Source: Prevotella sp. UBA6447 (lineage in GTDB: Bacteria > Bacteroidota > Bacteroidia > Bacteroidales > Bacteroidaceae). Taken from it: a DNA stretch of 64,000 bases. Positions 27,295 through 35,303 of this stretch are shown in pieces (position 1 is the first letter of the stretch; each line of letters opens with the position of its first letter). The DNA is taken from contig DJOD01000049.1 of assembly GCA_002437115.1 (NCBI GenBank), forward strand, positions 3,855-67,854. The letters run 5' to 3'. The notes beneath the pieces were generated by a model. That model searched no databases. It had not been told where the DNA came from and saw nothing but the letters and a program-made list of their open reading frames with translations. The position numbers were made by a program, and so were the translations under genes.

Positions 27295-27302
27295 TACCTT
27301 TG
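27295..27302 (+). promoter_or_regulatory. -7 box upstream of HU-HIG gene
   Basis: TACCTTTG matches TAnnTTTG; a TTG at 27269-27271 lies 23 bases upstream, slightly wider than consensus. Predicted leader of about 42 bases to the ATG at 27348. Confidence 0.6.
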
Positions 27303-27347
27303 TGCCGATTAACTTAAATGATACTCTATCTAAAGCACAAACGTAAG

Positions 27348-27728
27348 ATGAAGTACAAGGTAGTGAAAGGCCGCAACGCGGCCATGCCCTCAGCGGGCAA
27401 GTACGTTGCACGAGCCGTCCATGCGCAGACCATCGAGTGGAAAGAGCTGGCCCAGGAAGGCGAGCACAGCACTGCGGGTAGCGTGTCGGACTTTAACCAG
27501 GTGGCCACGGAGCTGACGCGCCTCGTGGAGAAGCACCTGAAGTCAGGCGACCGTGTGCGCCTGGCCGACGGCACCATCCTGAAGCTTGAGGTGGAGAGCC
27601 GCCCGGCGCTCACCGAGGAGGAGTTTGGCGTGGCCAACATCAAGGGTGTGCGCCTTCACATCCTGCCTGGCAGCAGCAAGGGCGTGCAGAGCCTTTACAA
27701 GGACATACAATATGAGAAGCTAAAATAA
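27348..27728 (+). CDS. HU-HIG family DNA-binding protein
   Basis: 126-residue protein of the HU-like family common in Bacteroidota (HU-HIG). It begins MKYKVVKGRNAA and includes HAQTIEWKELAQ, the helix-rich DFNQVATELTRLVEKHLKSG dimerisation part, RVRLADGTILKLEVES and a C-terminal GVRLHILPGSSKG. These proteins bind DNA as dimers like HU but have a longer, variable C-terminus. I chose ATG 27348 rather than 27318, because family members start directly with M-x-Y-K/R. It precedes the YitT gene by 65 bases. Confidence 0.82.
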   Translation: MKYKVVKGRNAAMPSAGKYVARAVHAQTIEWKELAQEGEHSTAGSVSDFNQVATELTRLVEKHLKSGDRVRLADGTILKLEVESRPALTEEEFGVANIKGVRLHILPGSSKGVQSLYKDIQYEKLK

Positions 27729-27737
27729 AGAGCCTGG

Positions 27738-27769
27738 GCTTTGCCGGTGACATCAAGTCACGGCAAGGC
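27738..27769 (+). other. Hairpin between HU-HIG and YitT genes
   Basis: Stem of about 13 pairs with one bulged base, arms at about 27738-27751 and 27757-27769 (TTGCCGGTGAC against GTCACGGCAA), 5-base loop. No T-run follows, so it could be a partial terminator or processing site that sets different levels for the two genes. Confidence 0.45.
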
Positions 27770-27793
27770 TACACAGGATAAGACGAAGCAAGC

Positions 27794-28729
27794 ATGAACC
27801 TTTTTCAATCGAAGAAGAACGAGGGGCGCGGTCTGCGCCTGCTGCGCGACTACACTGTTATCACCATTGCCATGCTCATGGGTGTGGTGGGTCTGAACCT
27901 TTTCTTGCTGCCCAACCAGATCACGATGGGCGGCATCATGGGCGTGGCCTCCATCGTTTACTGGGGCACTGGCATCCCGGCGCAAGACACCTATTTTGTG
28001 CTCAACGCCGTGCTGCTCATTGCCGCCCTGAAGGTTTTGGGATGGCGTTTCTGTGCCAAGACCATTTATGGCGTAGTGGTGTTCACCGTGGGCTCCACGG
28101 TGCTGCAGGACATTGTGCCGCCAGACCTGCACCTGCTGGCCGACCAGAAATTTATGGCGTGCATGGTGGGGGGCGTGTTTATGGGCACCAGCGTGGGGCT
28201 CGGCCTCTCGGCGGGCGGCTCCACGGGTGGCTCGGATGTAGTGGCGGCTATGGTCCACAAGTATCGCGACGTGTCGCTCGGTCATATCATCCTCTTCTGC
28301 GACCTGGCCATCATCACCTCGTCGTATGTGGTGCTGCGCGACTGGGAGAAGGTGCTCTACGGCTATGTGCTGCTGTTCATCATCTCGTTTTGCGTGGACC
28401 ATGTGGTCAATTCGCTGCGGCAGAGCGTGCAGTTCTTCATCATCTCCGACAAGTACCAGGAGATTGGCGAGGCCATCAACAAGATAGCCGACCGCGGTTG
28501 CTCCACCCTCAACGGCAACGGCTTCTACACGAAGAAGGGCATCAAGGTGATTTTCTGCATCGCCAAGAAGAGCGAGTCGAGCTTCATCTTCGACCTCATC
28601 GACGAGATTGACCCCAACGCTTTCGTGGCGCAGTCGGCTGTGATCGGCGTGTATGGCCAGGGGTTCGACCGCGTGAAGGTGCGCAAGAAAATCAATTTGC
28701 AAGAGATTAAGGAAAAAATAGGCGAGTAG
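27794..28729 (+). CDS. YitT family membrane protein
   Basis: 311-residue inner-membrane protein with five or six hydrophobic segments in the first two thirds and a soluble C-terminal domain. Recognisable features are LNLFLLPNQITMGGIMGVAS, MGTSVGLGLSAGGSTGGSD (the paired YitT_membrane repeats) and the C-terminal DUF2179 domain with NGNGFYTKKGIKVIFCIAKK. The family is widespread and its transport role is not settled. The gene converges on the GH30 gene with 23 bases between the stops. Confidence 0.87.
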   Translation: MNLFQSKKNEGRGLRLLRDYTVITIAMLMGVVGLNLFLLPNQITMGGIMGVASIVYWGTGIPAQDTYFVLNAVLLIAALKVLGWRFCAKTIYGVVVFTVGSTVLQDIVPPDLHLLADQKFMACMVGGVFMGTSVGLGLSAGGSTGGSDVVAAMVHKYRDVSLGHIILFCDLAIITSSYVVLRDWEKVLYGYVLLFIISFCVDHVVNSLRQSVQFFIISDKYQEIGEAINKIADRGCSTLNGNGFYTKKGIKVIFCIAKKSESSFIFDLIDEIDPNAFVAQSAVIGVYGQGFDRVKVRKKINLQEIKEKIGE

Positions 28730-28732
28730 AGG

Positions 28733-28778
28733 CGGGGATGGTCCTTCTCACCTCATCGTGGGTGAGAAGGGGCTATCC
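28733..28778. terminator. Convergent terminator hairpin
   Basis: Perfect 10-base stem CCTTCTCACC (28743-28752) with its complement at 28761-28770 and an 8-base loop; an outer GGGAT/ATCCC pair extends it. It serves the YitT gene and overlaps the last codons of the GH30 gene. On the plus strand a T-run occurs at 28785-28789. Confidence 0.65.
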
Positions 28779-30405
28779 CTAATGACTTTTTCCCTTCATG
28801 TATGAAAATTTGTCCGGCAACAGGCGTTGTTAAGCGCTTGCCGTCAATGCTGTAATATGGATGATTGCCTGAAGGTACAGCTTCGGTGTTTTTGATGGAA
28901 GAGACAATTCCTCCATAAGGAATGAGCAACGAGACGATGCTTTCGGCAGGAAGTTTCACATCCACATGCCATGCGGAAGAGAGGTCAGACACTCCTGCGT
29001 TTATATCAGCTGCACTGCTGTTGGACATGAGTACGGCATACGAACCGTCAGGGTTGCGAAATGCTGCACTTGCTATACCGTCTGTTTTACGAGAAAAAAG
29101 ACGTACTGCCCCTGGGCGCACTACGGCTGATGCTTGGCATATGACAAAATAGTGACGGTTTAAGTTGAGACTACTGTAATTTCTTGAGTCGATGTCCACC
29201 GCGCCATAGCAATTCTGGCAGCCCCCTTGCAGCTTCGGGCCACCATTATTGTCAAGCATCAGGTTCCAATAAATCACCGCCGCGCAGTACTGGTTCAGCA
29301 GACCGATCATCAAGCGTTCCATGTCCTCATTGAGATGCGTTCTGCTGTTAACGTTGGTCGTTCCGCGTCCCAAATCGCGTCCATCGTTCCATTCGCCGAG
29401 CGATGCTTCTGTGAAGATTACTTGTTTCCCAGGTTTCTTGTTGTGAATGTCGCCTATTTCAGATGGATCGCCTCCATAGTCGTGGTAAGCTGCACCGACG
29501 ACAAGTTCGCTACCCTCAAAATAGCTGCCAAGAGTGTTATACACCTTTATTGGGTAATCATTCTGATCTTTTATGTCATCATAGTCGAAATTATGGTCGT
29601 AAACGTATATTTTCGTTTTCAAGCCTTTCTGTTTGAACGTTGACGCGAGAACTTTCACGAATTTGGCTTCGTCGTCCCACGGCATTTTGGTGCTGGCTGT
29701 ATTGCCCCAGTTGAGCGGTTCGTTCTGCGGGCTTACGGCGTAAATGTCTATTCCCTGGTTTTTCATTGCTTCAATAAACTTGACGAAATAGTCGGCATAC
29801 GTCTGCCGATATTTGGGGTTAAGATAACCGCCTATCCATGTAGGCCAAGCTATACTGCCATCTCGCGTGAGCGATTTCATCCATCGCGGACATGACCAGG
29901 GAGTCGCTATAATCTTAATGTTGGGATTGATGGCCAGTATTTCCTTGAGCACGGGTATGATGTATTTGTTTTCATCCTGCTGCAAGGCAAAATGCTCCAA
30001 TCCCTCTTCATCGCATAGTGAATAAGTGTTGCTGGAGAAGTCGCAGCTTCCAATGGCTATCCGGGCATAGCTTACCCCATACCCCTCCGTAGGCGAATAG
30101 GTTTGGCGAAGGAAGCTGTCGCGATTTTCTTGAGACATTTGCATCAGGTTATAGCAAGATGCATACGTGAGGGCAAACCCCAAACCTTCTATTGTCTGGT
30201 ATTTTACAGAAGTGTTGAACAGTAGTTGCTTGTCGGCCAATGATTTGCCAGATTGCACAGCTACTACCTCTTTTGATAGTTTAAGACTACCGTCTGATGT
30301 TGTTGTGTAGACAGTGGCAGTCTGTGCAGTCATCTGCGTAGCTAACAGGAAAAAGACCATAGGCAAGACAGTTTTCCTGATGTTTCTTAGATTTTTGTAT
30401 GCCAT
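28753..30405 (-). CDS. Secreted GH30 family glycoside hydrolase
   Basis: 550-residue exported hydrolase of the glucosylceramidase-like GH30 family. The signal peptide is about MAYKNLRNIRKTVLPMVFFL...TAQ. The TIM barrel carries TIEGLGFALTYAS, ATPWSCPRWMKS, the acid/base glutamate in SPQNEPLNWG (E229) and the nucleophile in IFTEASLGEW (E333), followed by the usual beta-sandwich. Likely substrates are beta-1,6-glucans, beta-glucosides or beta-fucosides. The C-terminus carries the YxIDGKRL...GQIFIHEGKK tail seen on other secreted proteins here, but continues ten residues further into the terminator hairpin. It is less GC-rich than its neighbours. Confidence 0.9.
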   Translation of the reverse strand: MAYKNLRNIRKTVLPMVFFLLATQMTAQTATVYTTTSDGSLKLSKEVVAVQSGKSLADKQLLFNTSVKYQTIEGLGFALTYASCYNLMQMSQENRDSFLRQTYSPTEGYGVSYARIAIGSCDFSSNTYSLCDEEGLEHFALQQDENKYIIPVLKEILAINPNIKIIATPWSCPRWMKSLTRDGSIAWPTWIGGYLNPKYRQTYADYFVKFIEAMKNQGIDIYAVSPQNEPLNWGNTASTKMPWDDEAKFVKVLASTFKQKGLKTKIYVYDHNFDYDDIKDQNDYPIKVYNTLGSYFEGSELVVGAAYHDYGGDPSEIGDIHNKKPGKQVIFTEASLGEWNDGRDLGRGTTNVNSRTHLNEDMERLMIGLLNQYCAAVIYWNLMLDNNGGPKLQGGCQNCYGAVDIDSRNYSSLNLNRHYFVICQASAVVRPGAVRLFSRKTDGIASAAFRNPDGSYAVLMSNSSAADINAGVSDLSSAWHVDVKLPAESIVSLLIPYGGIVSSIKNTEAVPSGNHPYYSIDGKRLTTPVAGQIFIHEGKKSLGIAPSHPR

Positions 30406-30482
30406 TTTTGTGTTTTATAATTTTTGATTAAATATATAGTGGGAAAGACAACCTCAATCAGCTTGCCCTTTGTATATGCGAA

Positions 30483-30549
30483 ACGCCCTACAACGAGCAA
30501 AAACAGCCTCACGCGAAGGGCTTTTGTGTTTTTGCCCGTTGCAGGGCGT
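30483..30549 (-). terminator. Long hairpin between BNR/LamG and GH30 genes
   Basis: Arms of 22 bases at 30483-30504 and 30528-30549 pair at 20 positions in DNA. The two mismatches (A-C on the plus strand) become U-G wobbles on minus-strand RNA, so the stem is continuous only in the minus-strand transcript, matching the direction of the flanking genes. Only three U follow the stem. Confidence 0.6.
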
Positions 30550-30640
30550 GTGATTCGGTGATAAATCTTTTTCCAAGAAAGGCTTGCCTTTGACAGTGGT
30601 AAGTGACTTGGGTTTTGTCTGACGGGCAGTCGGTCTTCGG

Positions 30641-33481
30641 TCACTCGACGACTTTTCTGCCCTCAGTGATGTAGATGCCGTGGGCCTGGTTGGGGTTGAT
30701 GGCCTGTCCGCCCAGGGTGTAGTGGCGTGCGCGGCCCTTGCGGCGGGTGATAGCCTTGATGGCCGTCGGCGTGTATGTCTTCTGAATTTCGTCGGCGGTC
30801 AGGGCGATGTCGTAGAGGCGGAAGTTGTCGATGGTTCCCACCACGTCGCCATTGTCGGCGTTGCTGTCCCACCACTGGGTGCGGCCGATGTAGTTGCGGG
30901 TGTCTTGCGCCTGCGACACGAGCTGCCACGGCTCGTAGGTCACGTTGGTGCCCTCGGCCACCTTCACGCCATCGGCGTAGATGGCCAGCTTGTGTTCGGC
31001 GGCGTTGAAGGTGACGGCCAGACGCACCGTCTTGCCGAGCGGCATGGCCTGCTTCGACTCCACCATGAGTGTCGAGCCGCCTCCCATCTTGCAGCCGGCT
31101 GAGTAGAGGCCATTGGCCGTGAGCCGCAAGAAGACGCTGTTGCCCGAACCCGACCCAAAGTCGTAGAGGCGCGGCATCTTCTCGCGCCCTTTGAGGTTGG
31201 CGTCGAGCATGAAGGTGTAGGAGCGCAGGCTGCCCACCAGTCCGGCGGGAGCCAGGCCATAGCCGTTGGTGGAAAAGGCCACGGGACTGTTGGCCGTGAG
31301 GTCGAGCGTTCCGTTGACCTTGGCCGTCCCCATCACCTTCAGCGCGCCGGCGTGGCCGCTATGGTCGGCCACGGCGTTGTCGGTCGAGAGGTCAGCCTCG
31401 TCGAAGGTGTAGTAGGCGCGCAGGTTCTTCTCCACCTGGCGCGGCTCCACCAGCACCTGCCAGTGTAGCGTGTCGCCGCCCACCGTGGCGGTGAGCGTCA
31501 CGGGAGTCTCCTCGGCGGGCAAGTTGACCAGTCCGTTGTCGGCAACGACCGCCGTGTTGCTGCTTTTCCAGGTTAGGGGCAGGCCCTGCACCGCTTGGGG
31601 CAGCACCAAGTCGGTGCGCACCGTGTCGGGCACGCTGATGAGCGAGGCCAGCAGGCGGTTGCGCAGCGCGCCCACCTCGTTTTGGTTGAGTGCGCGGCTC
31701 CACAGCTGCACGTCTGTCGCGAGCTTTCCGCCCTTCACGTTGCTGAGTGTTAGCCCCTTGGTGTCGATGCTGAGCTCCAGCATCTCGTTGCGGTAGAGGC
31801 GCAGCTCGTTGCCGTCGTAGGTGGCAGTGACGAGCGCGTCTGTGATGGTCGTCAGGTGCGTGTCGCCGCTGGTTCCCGTAGAGGTTGTGGCCCAGTCGTC
31901 GGATGAGTAGAAGAGGTTGCAGCTCTTCACGGTGCGCTCCTTGTCCGCCTCGTGCAGCGTGGCAAACAAGTGTCCGTCGGCGGTGAGCCCCACTGTCAGG
32001 TTGTCGCTCGCGAAGAGCGTTGCCCCGTCGTTGGCTTGCGCGCCCTTGTCCTGGTGGAGCGAGGCCGCCACGGAGAAGGCGGTGAGCCCTTCGGCAGAAG
32101 CTACCTGCTGGTCGGTGAGGTTCACCGTCTGTTGCGGCAGGTTGTAGTCGCACACCACGCTTGTGGGGTATCCCTTGGGATAGTTCTTGTTGACCATCCA
32201 ATAGTAGTAGTCGCCGTTCATCCAGGTCAGGCGCAACGCGCTGTTCTTGGAGCCCGGCAGGATGTAGGGGCGCATGTTGTTCTTTGTAGAGTTGCTCGTC
32301 ACCTGTTGCTTGGTTGCCACGGAACCGTCGTCGGCTATTGTGTATTTCCAGATTTCGTAGACCCCATCCTTGTTGTAGGCACCGTTGGCGGTGGGGATGG
32401 AGAGGTAGAGGTCGCCCACGTTGTCGGGGTCGATGGCCATGCCGCCGCTGTAGCAACGCTCCGTGCGGTTCCAGTTCTGGTGGAAGGCGTGCCCGCCATA
32501 TTGCACCCATGTGTCGCGCCAGGCTTTGCCCGTCCAGCGGGCGTAGTGGTAGACGTGTTTAGTCTTGTCGTTGTCGATGTGTACCAGGGCGATGACCGGT
32601 TGCTTCTCCTTGTTGAGGGCAATCTGCCACACCCAGTTGCGCACATTGTCGCTGTGGTCGACCACGGTGTAGGGATATTGGCTGAGGTACGCGTTCGTCT
32701 TGTTGACGCTGAAGACCCCGTCGGCCACCGTCTTGAGCTTGTTGCCCTTGATGTCGCGCAGGATGGGACCCTTGCCCTTGTTGATGTCGATGACGTTGAA
32801 GTAGAGCCAGTTGGGCATCTCGTTGTCAGGATGCCCGGTGGTGTAGGCCAGGTAAATCTTGTCCTTGCCGTTGCTTTGGTACTTGGCGTAGGGTCTTGCG
32901 CCTGTTGACTGCACAATCTGCTTGGGGCCGAAGTCGACGGTCACGTTGTCGTTGTCGTCGGGCAGGGTGATGCGTGCCATTGTGGGGTGCCAGTTGATGC
33001 CGCGCCAGCAGAGGTAGATGTGCTTTGGGTCGTCGCTGAGGATGAAAGGCGAGGGGTAGGTGGTGTTGTTTGCCACGCTGATGAACTTCTCCTCTCCTAA
33101 CTGCGATATGTCACCCGGTTTGACCGACACGCGATACCAGATTTTTGGCTCGTCGGTGTGGCGCGTGTAGAAAATCATGACGCGCTCGTCGGGCAGCACG
33201 ATAAACGTGGGGTTATTGTGGTCGTCGGGCTGGAAGGCTGAGCGCACCAGCACCTCCGTCCGCCGGTTGCGGAGGAAGTCCATTTGCGTGGCCTTGACAT
33301 TGCCGTGCACGTCGATGTAGCCTATGTAAGAGGCGTTGATGGTTCCGCTGGTGTTCTCATAGTGGAGCGCGCGCGGGTCTGCAAACCAGCACCAGGCACC
33401 CTCGTTGCTGACGGTGTGTGAGGCAAGCGCGCCAACGAAGGCGACCAGCGCCAGAACGGCGGATAAGAAAAAACGTTTCAT
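30641..33481 (-). CDS. Secreted BNR_4 propeller protein with two LamG-like domains
   Basis: 946-residue exported protein. Signal peptide MKRFFLSAVLALVAFVGALA. Residues about 20-430 form a BNR_4-type beta-propeller (VSNEGAWCWFADPRALHYEN, PDDHNNPTFIVLPDERVMIF, NNTTYPSPFILS, HIYLCWRGINWHPTMARI), a fold shared with PL24-like lyases and other polysaccharide-active proteins. A LamG-like region, an atrophied Ig-like domain (LTWKSSNTAVV) and a second LamG domain (LRAYYTFDEADL...DHSGH, VVGTIDNFRLYDIAL) follow, then the tail HYTLGGQAINPNQAHGIYI. It starts with ATGA overlapping the MATE gene. Carbohydrate binding or cleavage is likely; the substrate is unknown. Confidence 0.85.
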   Translation of the reverse strand: MKRFFLSAVLALVAFVGALASHTVSNEGAWCWFADPRALHYENTSGTINASYIGYIDVHGNVKATQMDFLRNRRTEVLVRSAFQPDDHNNPTFIVLPDERVMIFYTRHTDEPKIWYRVSVKPGDISQLGEEKFISVANNTTYPSPFILSDDPKHIYLCWRGINWHPTMARITLPDDNDNVTVDFGPKQIVQSTGARPYAKYQSNGKDKIYLAYTTGHPDNEMPNWLYFNVIDINKGKGPILRDIKGNKLKTVADGVFSVNKTNAYLSQYPYTVVDHSDNVRNWVWQIALNKEKQPVIALVHIDNDKTKHVYHYARWTGKAWRDTWVQYGGHAFHQNWNRTERCYSGGMAIDPDNVGDLYLSIPTANGAYNKDGVYEIWKYTIADDGSVATKQQVTSNSTKNNMRPYILPGSKNSALRLTWMNGDYYYWMVNKNYPKGYPTSVVCDYNLPQQTVNLTDQQVASAEGLTAFSVAASLHQDKGAQANDGATLFASDNLTVGLTADGHLFATLHEADKERTVKSCNLFYSSDDWATTSTGTSGDTHLTTITDALVTATYDGNELRLYRNEMLELSIDTKGLTLSNVKGGKLATDVQLWSRALNQNEVGALRNRLLASLISVPDTVRTDLVLPQAVQGLPLTWKSSNTAVVADNGLVNLPAEETPVTLTATVGGDTLHWQVLVEPRQVEKNLRAYYTFDEADLSTDNAVADHSGHAGALKVMGTAKVNGTLDLTANSPVAFSTNGYGLAPAGLVGSLRSYTFMLDANLKGREKMPRLYDFGSGSGNSVFLRLTANGLYSAGCKMGGGSTLMVESKQAMPLGKTVRLAVTFNAAEHKLAIYADGVKVAEGTNVTYEPWQLVSQAQDTRNYIGRTQWWDSNADNGDVVGTIDNFRLYDIALTADEIQKTYTPTAIKAITRRKGRARHYTLGGQAINPNQAHGIYITEGRKVVE

Positions 33482-34878
33482 TTGTTGTTTGGGTATTGTT
33501 GGTTATTGTTTTTTAGGTGGCGGTATAGCAGGCAGAAAGCCGGAACAAGGAACACGTCGGCTGCCACCCATGCCACAGGGTCGCCCAGGCAAACGCCAGT
33601 GAAAGCCAGTGCGGGCACGAGCCATAGGCTGACTCCGCAGCGCGCGATCATCTCCATCACGCCCGAGAGCATGGACAGGTTGCTGTAGCCCAGGCCCTGG
33701 ATGCTGTAGCGCAGGATGGTGAGCAGTCCCAAGGTCGGGTAGAAATAGTTGGCGATGCGCATGAACTGGGCGGCGTTGGCGATGACTGCCTGTTCCGAGC
33801 TGTCCACAAACAAGGCCATCATGGTATCGGCGAAAGGATAGATGAGGAGGAACGTGATGACGAAATATACCATCATGATGCGCACCGCGTCGAGCACGCC
33901 CCGCCGGATGCGCTCAATCTGGTGGGCACCAATGTTCTGTCCACAGTAGGTGGCCATGGCTACGCCGATGTTCTCAAAGACACACGTGAAGAGGTACTTG
34001 ATGCGCATGGCGGCCGTGAACGAGGCCACGTAGAGGGTGCCAAGCGCGTTGTTGGCACTCTGGAGCATGATGATGCCGATGCCCGTGATGGAGAACTGGA
34101 GCCCCATGGGCACGCCATTGTTGAGCAGGATGGAGATGCGCTTGTTGTCGTAGGCGCGCTCGTCGCCTTGTGGGATGAGGATGGTCATCTTGTGGCGGAT
34201 GAAGCCGTAGCACAGGACTGACGAGAACGCCTGGGCCAGGAGCGTGGCCAAGCCAGCCCCCATGACCCCCATGCCGAGCACGAGAATGAGCAACACGTCG
34301 AGCGCAATGTTGAATAACGACGAGAAGATGAGAAAATAGAATGGGTGCTTGCTGTCGCCCAGGGCGCGGATGAGGCCTGCCTGCAGGTTGTAGGCAATGG
34401 TGAAAGGAATGGCGAGGAACTGGAGGAAGAGGAACACCCAGGCGTCATGGAAAATATCGGCAGGCGTGTTGACGATGCGTAGGATATGGGAACAGAAGGC
34501 GCAACTGAGTAAGGTGATGACCACGGCGAACACCACACCGATGCGTGTGGCGTTGCTCACGTAGCTCCGCATCTTGGCATAGTCCTTGGCCCCAAAAGCC
34601 TGGGCGACGGGGATGGCGAAGCCAGCGCAGGAGCCGTTGCAGAAGCCCATGATGAGAAACATGACACTGGCCGAGGCTCCCACGGCGGCCAGCGCGTCCA
34701 CGCCAATCCACCGTCCGACGATGGCCGCGTCAATCACCTGGTACATCTGCTGCAGGATGTAGCCCAGCACCAGCGGCACGGCAAAGCGTAAGATTCCCCG
34801 GGCCGGTGATCCCACGGTCATGTCGGTCATGCCCCCTTGGGTGTGGGCTGGTTGGTTGTGAGGGTTCATGGATGTCAT
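33478..34878 (-). CDS. MATE family efflux transporter
   Basis: 466-residue inner-membrane protein with twelve hydrophobic segments. The N-terminus PARGILRFAVPLVLGYILQQ and MYQVIDAAIVGRWIGVDALAA match the first MatE domain (cation/drug antiport), with the repeat starting near RISILLNNGVPMGLQFSITG. Transport is driven by Na+ or H+; the exported compound is unknown. The start at 34878 overlaps the upstream stop (ATGA); a downstream ATG in MTDMTVGSPARG would also give a full transporter. Its own stop overlaps the BNR/LamG start, so the genes are translationally coupled. Confidence 0.88.
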   Translation of the reverse strand: MTSMNPHNQPAHTQGGMTDMTVGSPARGILRFAVPLVLGYILQQMYQVIDAAIVGRWIGVDALAAVGASASVMFLIMGFCNGSCAGFAIPVAQAFGAKDYAKMRSYVSNATRIGVVFAVVITLLSCAFCSHILRIVNTPADIFHDAWVFLFLQFLAIPFTIAYNLQAGLIRALGDSKHPFYFLIFSSLFNIALDVLLILVLGMGVMGAGLATLLAQAFSSVLCYGFIRHKMTILIPQGDERAYDNKRISILLNNGVPMGLQFSITGIGIIMLQSANNALGTLYVASFTAAMRIKYLFTCVFENIGVAMATYCGQNIGAHQIERIRRGVLDAVRIMMVYFVITFLLIYPFADTMMALFVDSSEQAVIANAAQFMRIANYFYPTLGLLTILRYSIQGLGYSNLSMLSGVMEMIARCGVSLWLVPALAFTGVCLGDPVAWVAADVFLVPAFCLLYRHLKNNNQQYPNNK

Positions 34879-35303
34879 ATCAGAATGTCGTCAAGATTGA
34901 TGTCGGATCCCAGCATGCCCTTGATGGCGGACAACTTGGCTCGGCGCGTGAGTGAAAAGTCAGAGCTGTGGCGATCCACGTAATTGAAAAGTAGAAACGA
35001 CTTCTCGAGCAGCATGTCGCGCAGCGGTTTCTGCTTGTAGCTGCCCTCCACGTAGAGCAGCTCGGCCAGCATCTCCAGTTGCTGTGCGCGTCGGTCGGGT
35101 GCCCACTGGTCGTTGGCATAGCCGATGGCCTCGGTGGCCGTGAGGTTGCGCAGGGTGTCGTAGTCGCCCACATACTGGCGGTAAAGGTCACGCAGGTCAT
35201 CGTCGGTGCGCTTGTCGATGTCTTTCTCAAGGAACCGACTGACAGCAGCCATGAATTCCTCGACAATACGGATGAAATAGTCGCGTTGTAGCATGGTGGT
35301 CAA
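34875..35303 (-). CDS. Hypothetical protein (possibly DUF6483-like)
   Basis: 142-residue alpha-helical protein starting either TTG 35303 (4-base overlap with the helicase stop) or ATG 35294 (MLQRDYFIRIVEEFM). The N-terminal DYFIRIVEEFMAAVSRFLEK resembles the DY-x-x-R/Q-I opening of DUF6483-type proteins; this is a weak match. Helices continue through LRDLYRQYVGDYDTL and LEMLAELLYVEG. There is no signal peptide or membrane helix. It sits between the helicase and MATE genes with overlaps at both ends. Confidence 0.7.
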   Translation of the reverse strand: MTTMLQRDYFIRIVEEFMAAVSRFLEKDIDKRTDDDLRDLYRQYVGDYDTLRNLTATEAIGYANDQWAPDRRAQQLEMLAELLYVEGSYKQKPLRDMLLEKSFLLFNYVDRHSSDFSLTRRAKLSAIKGMLGSDINLDDILI

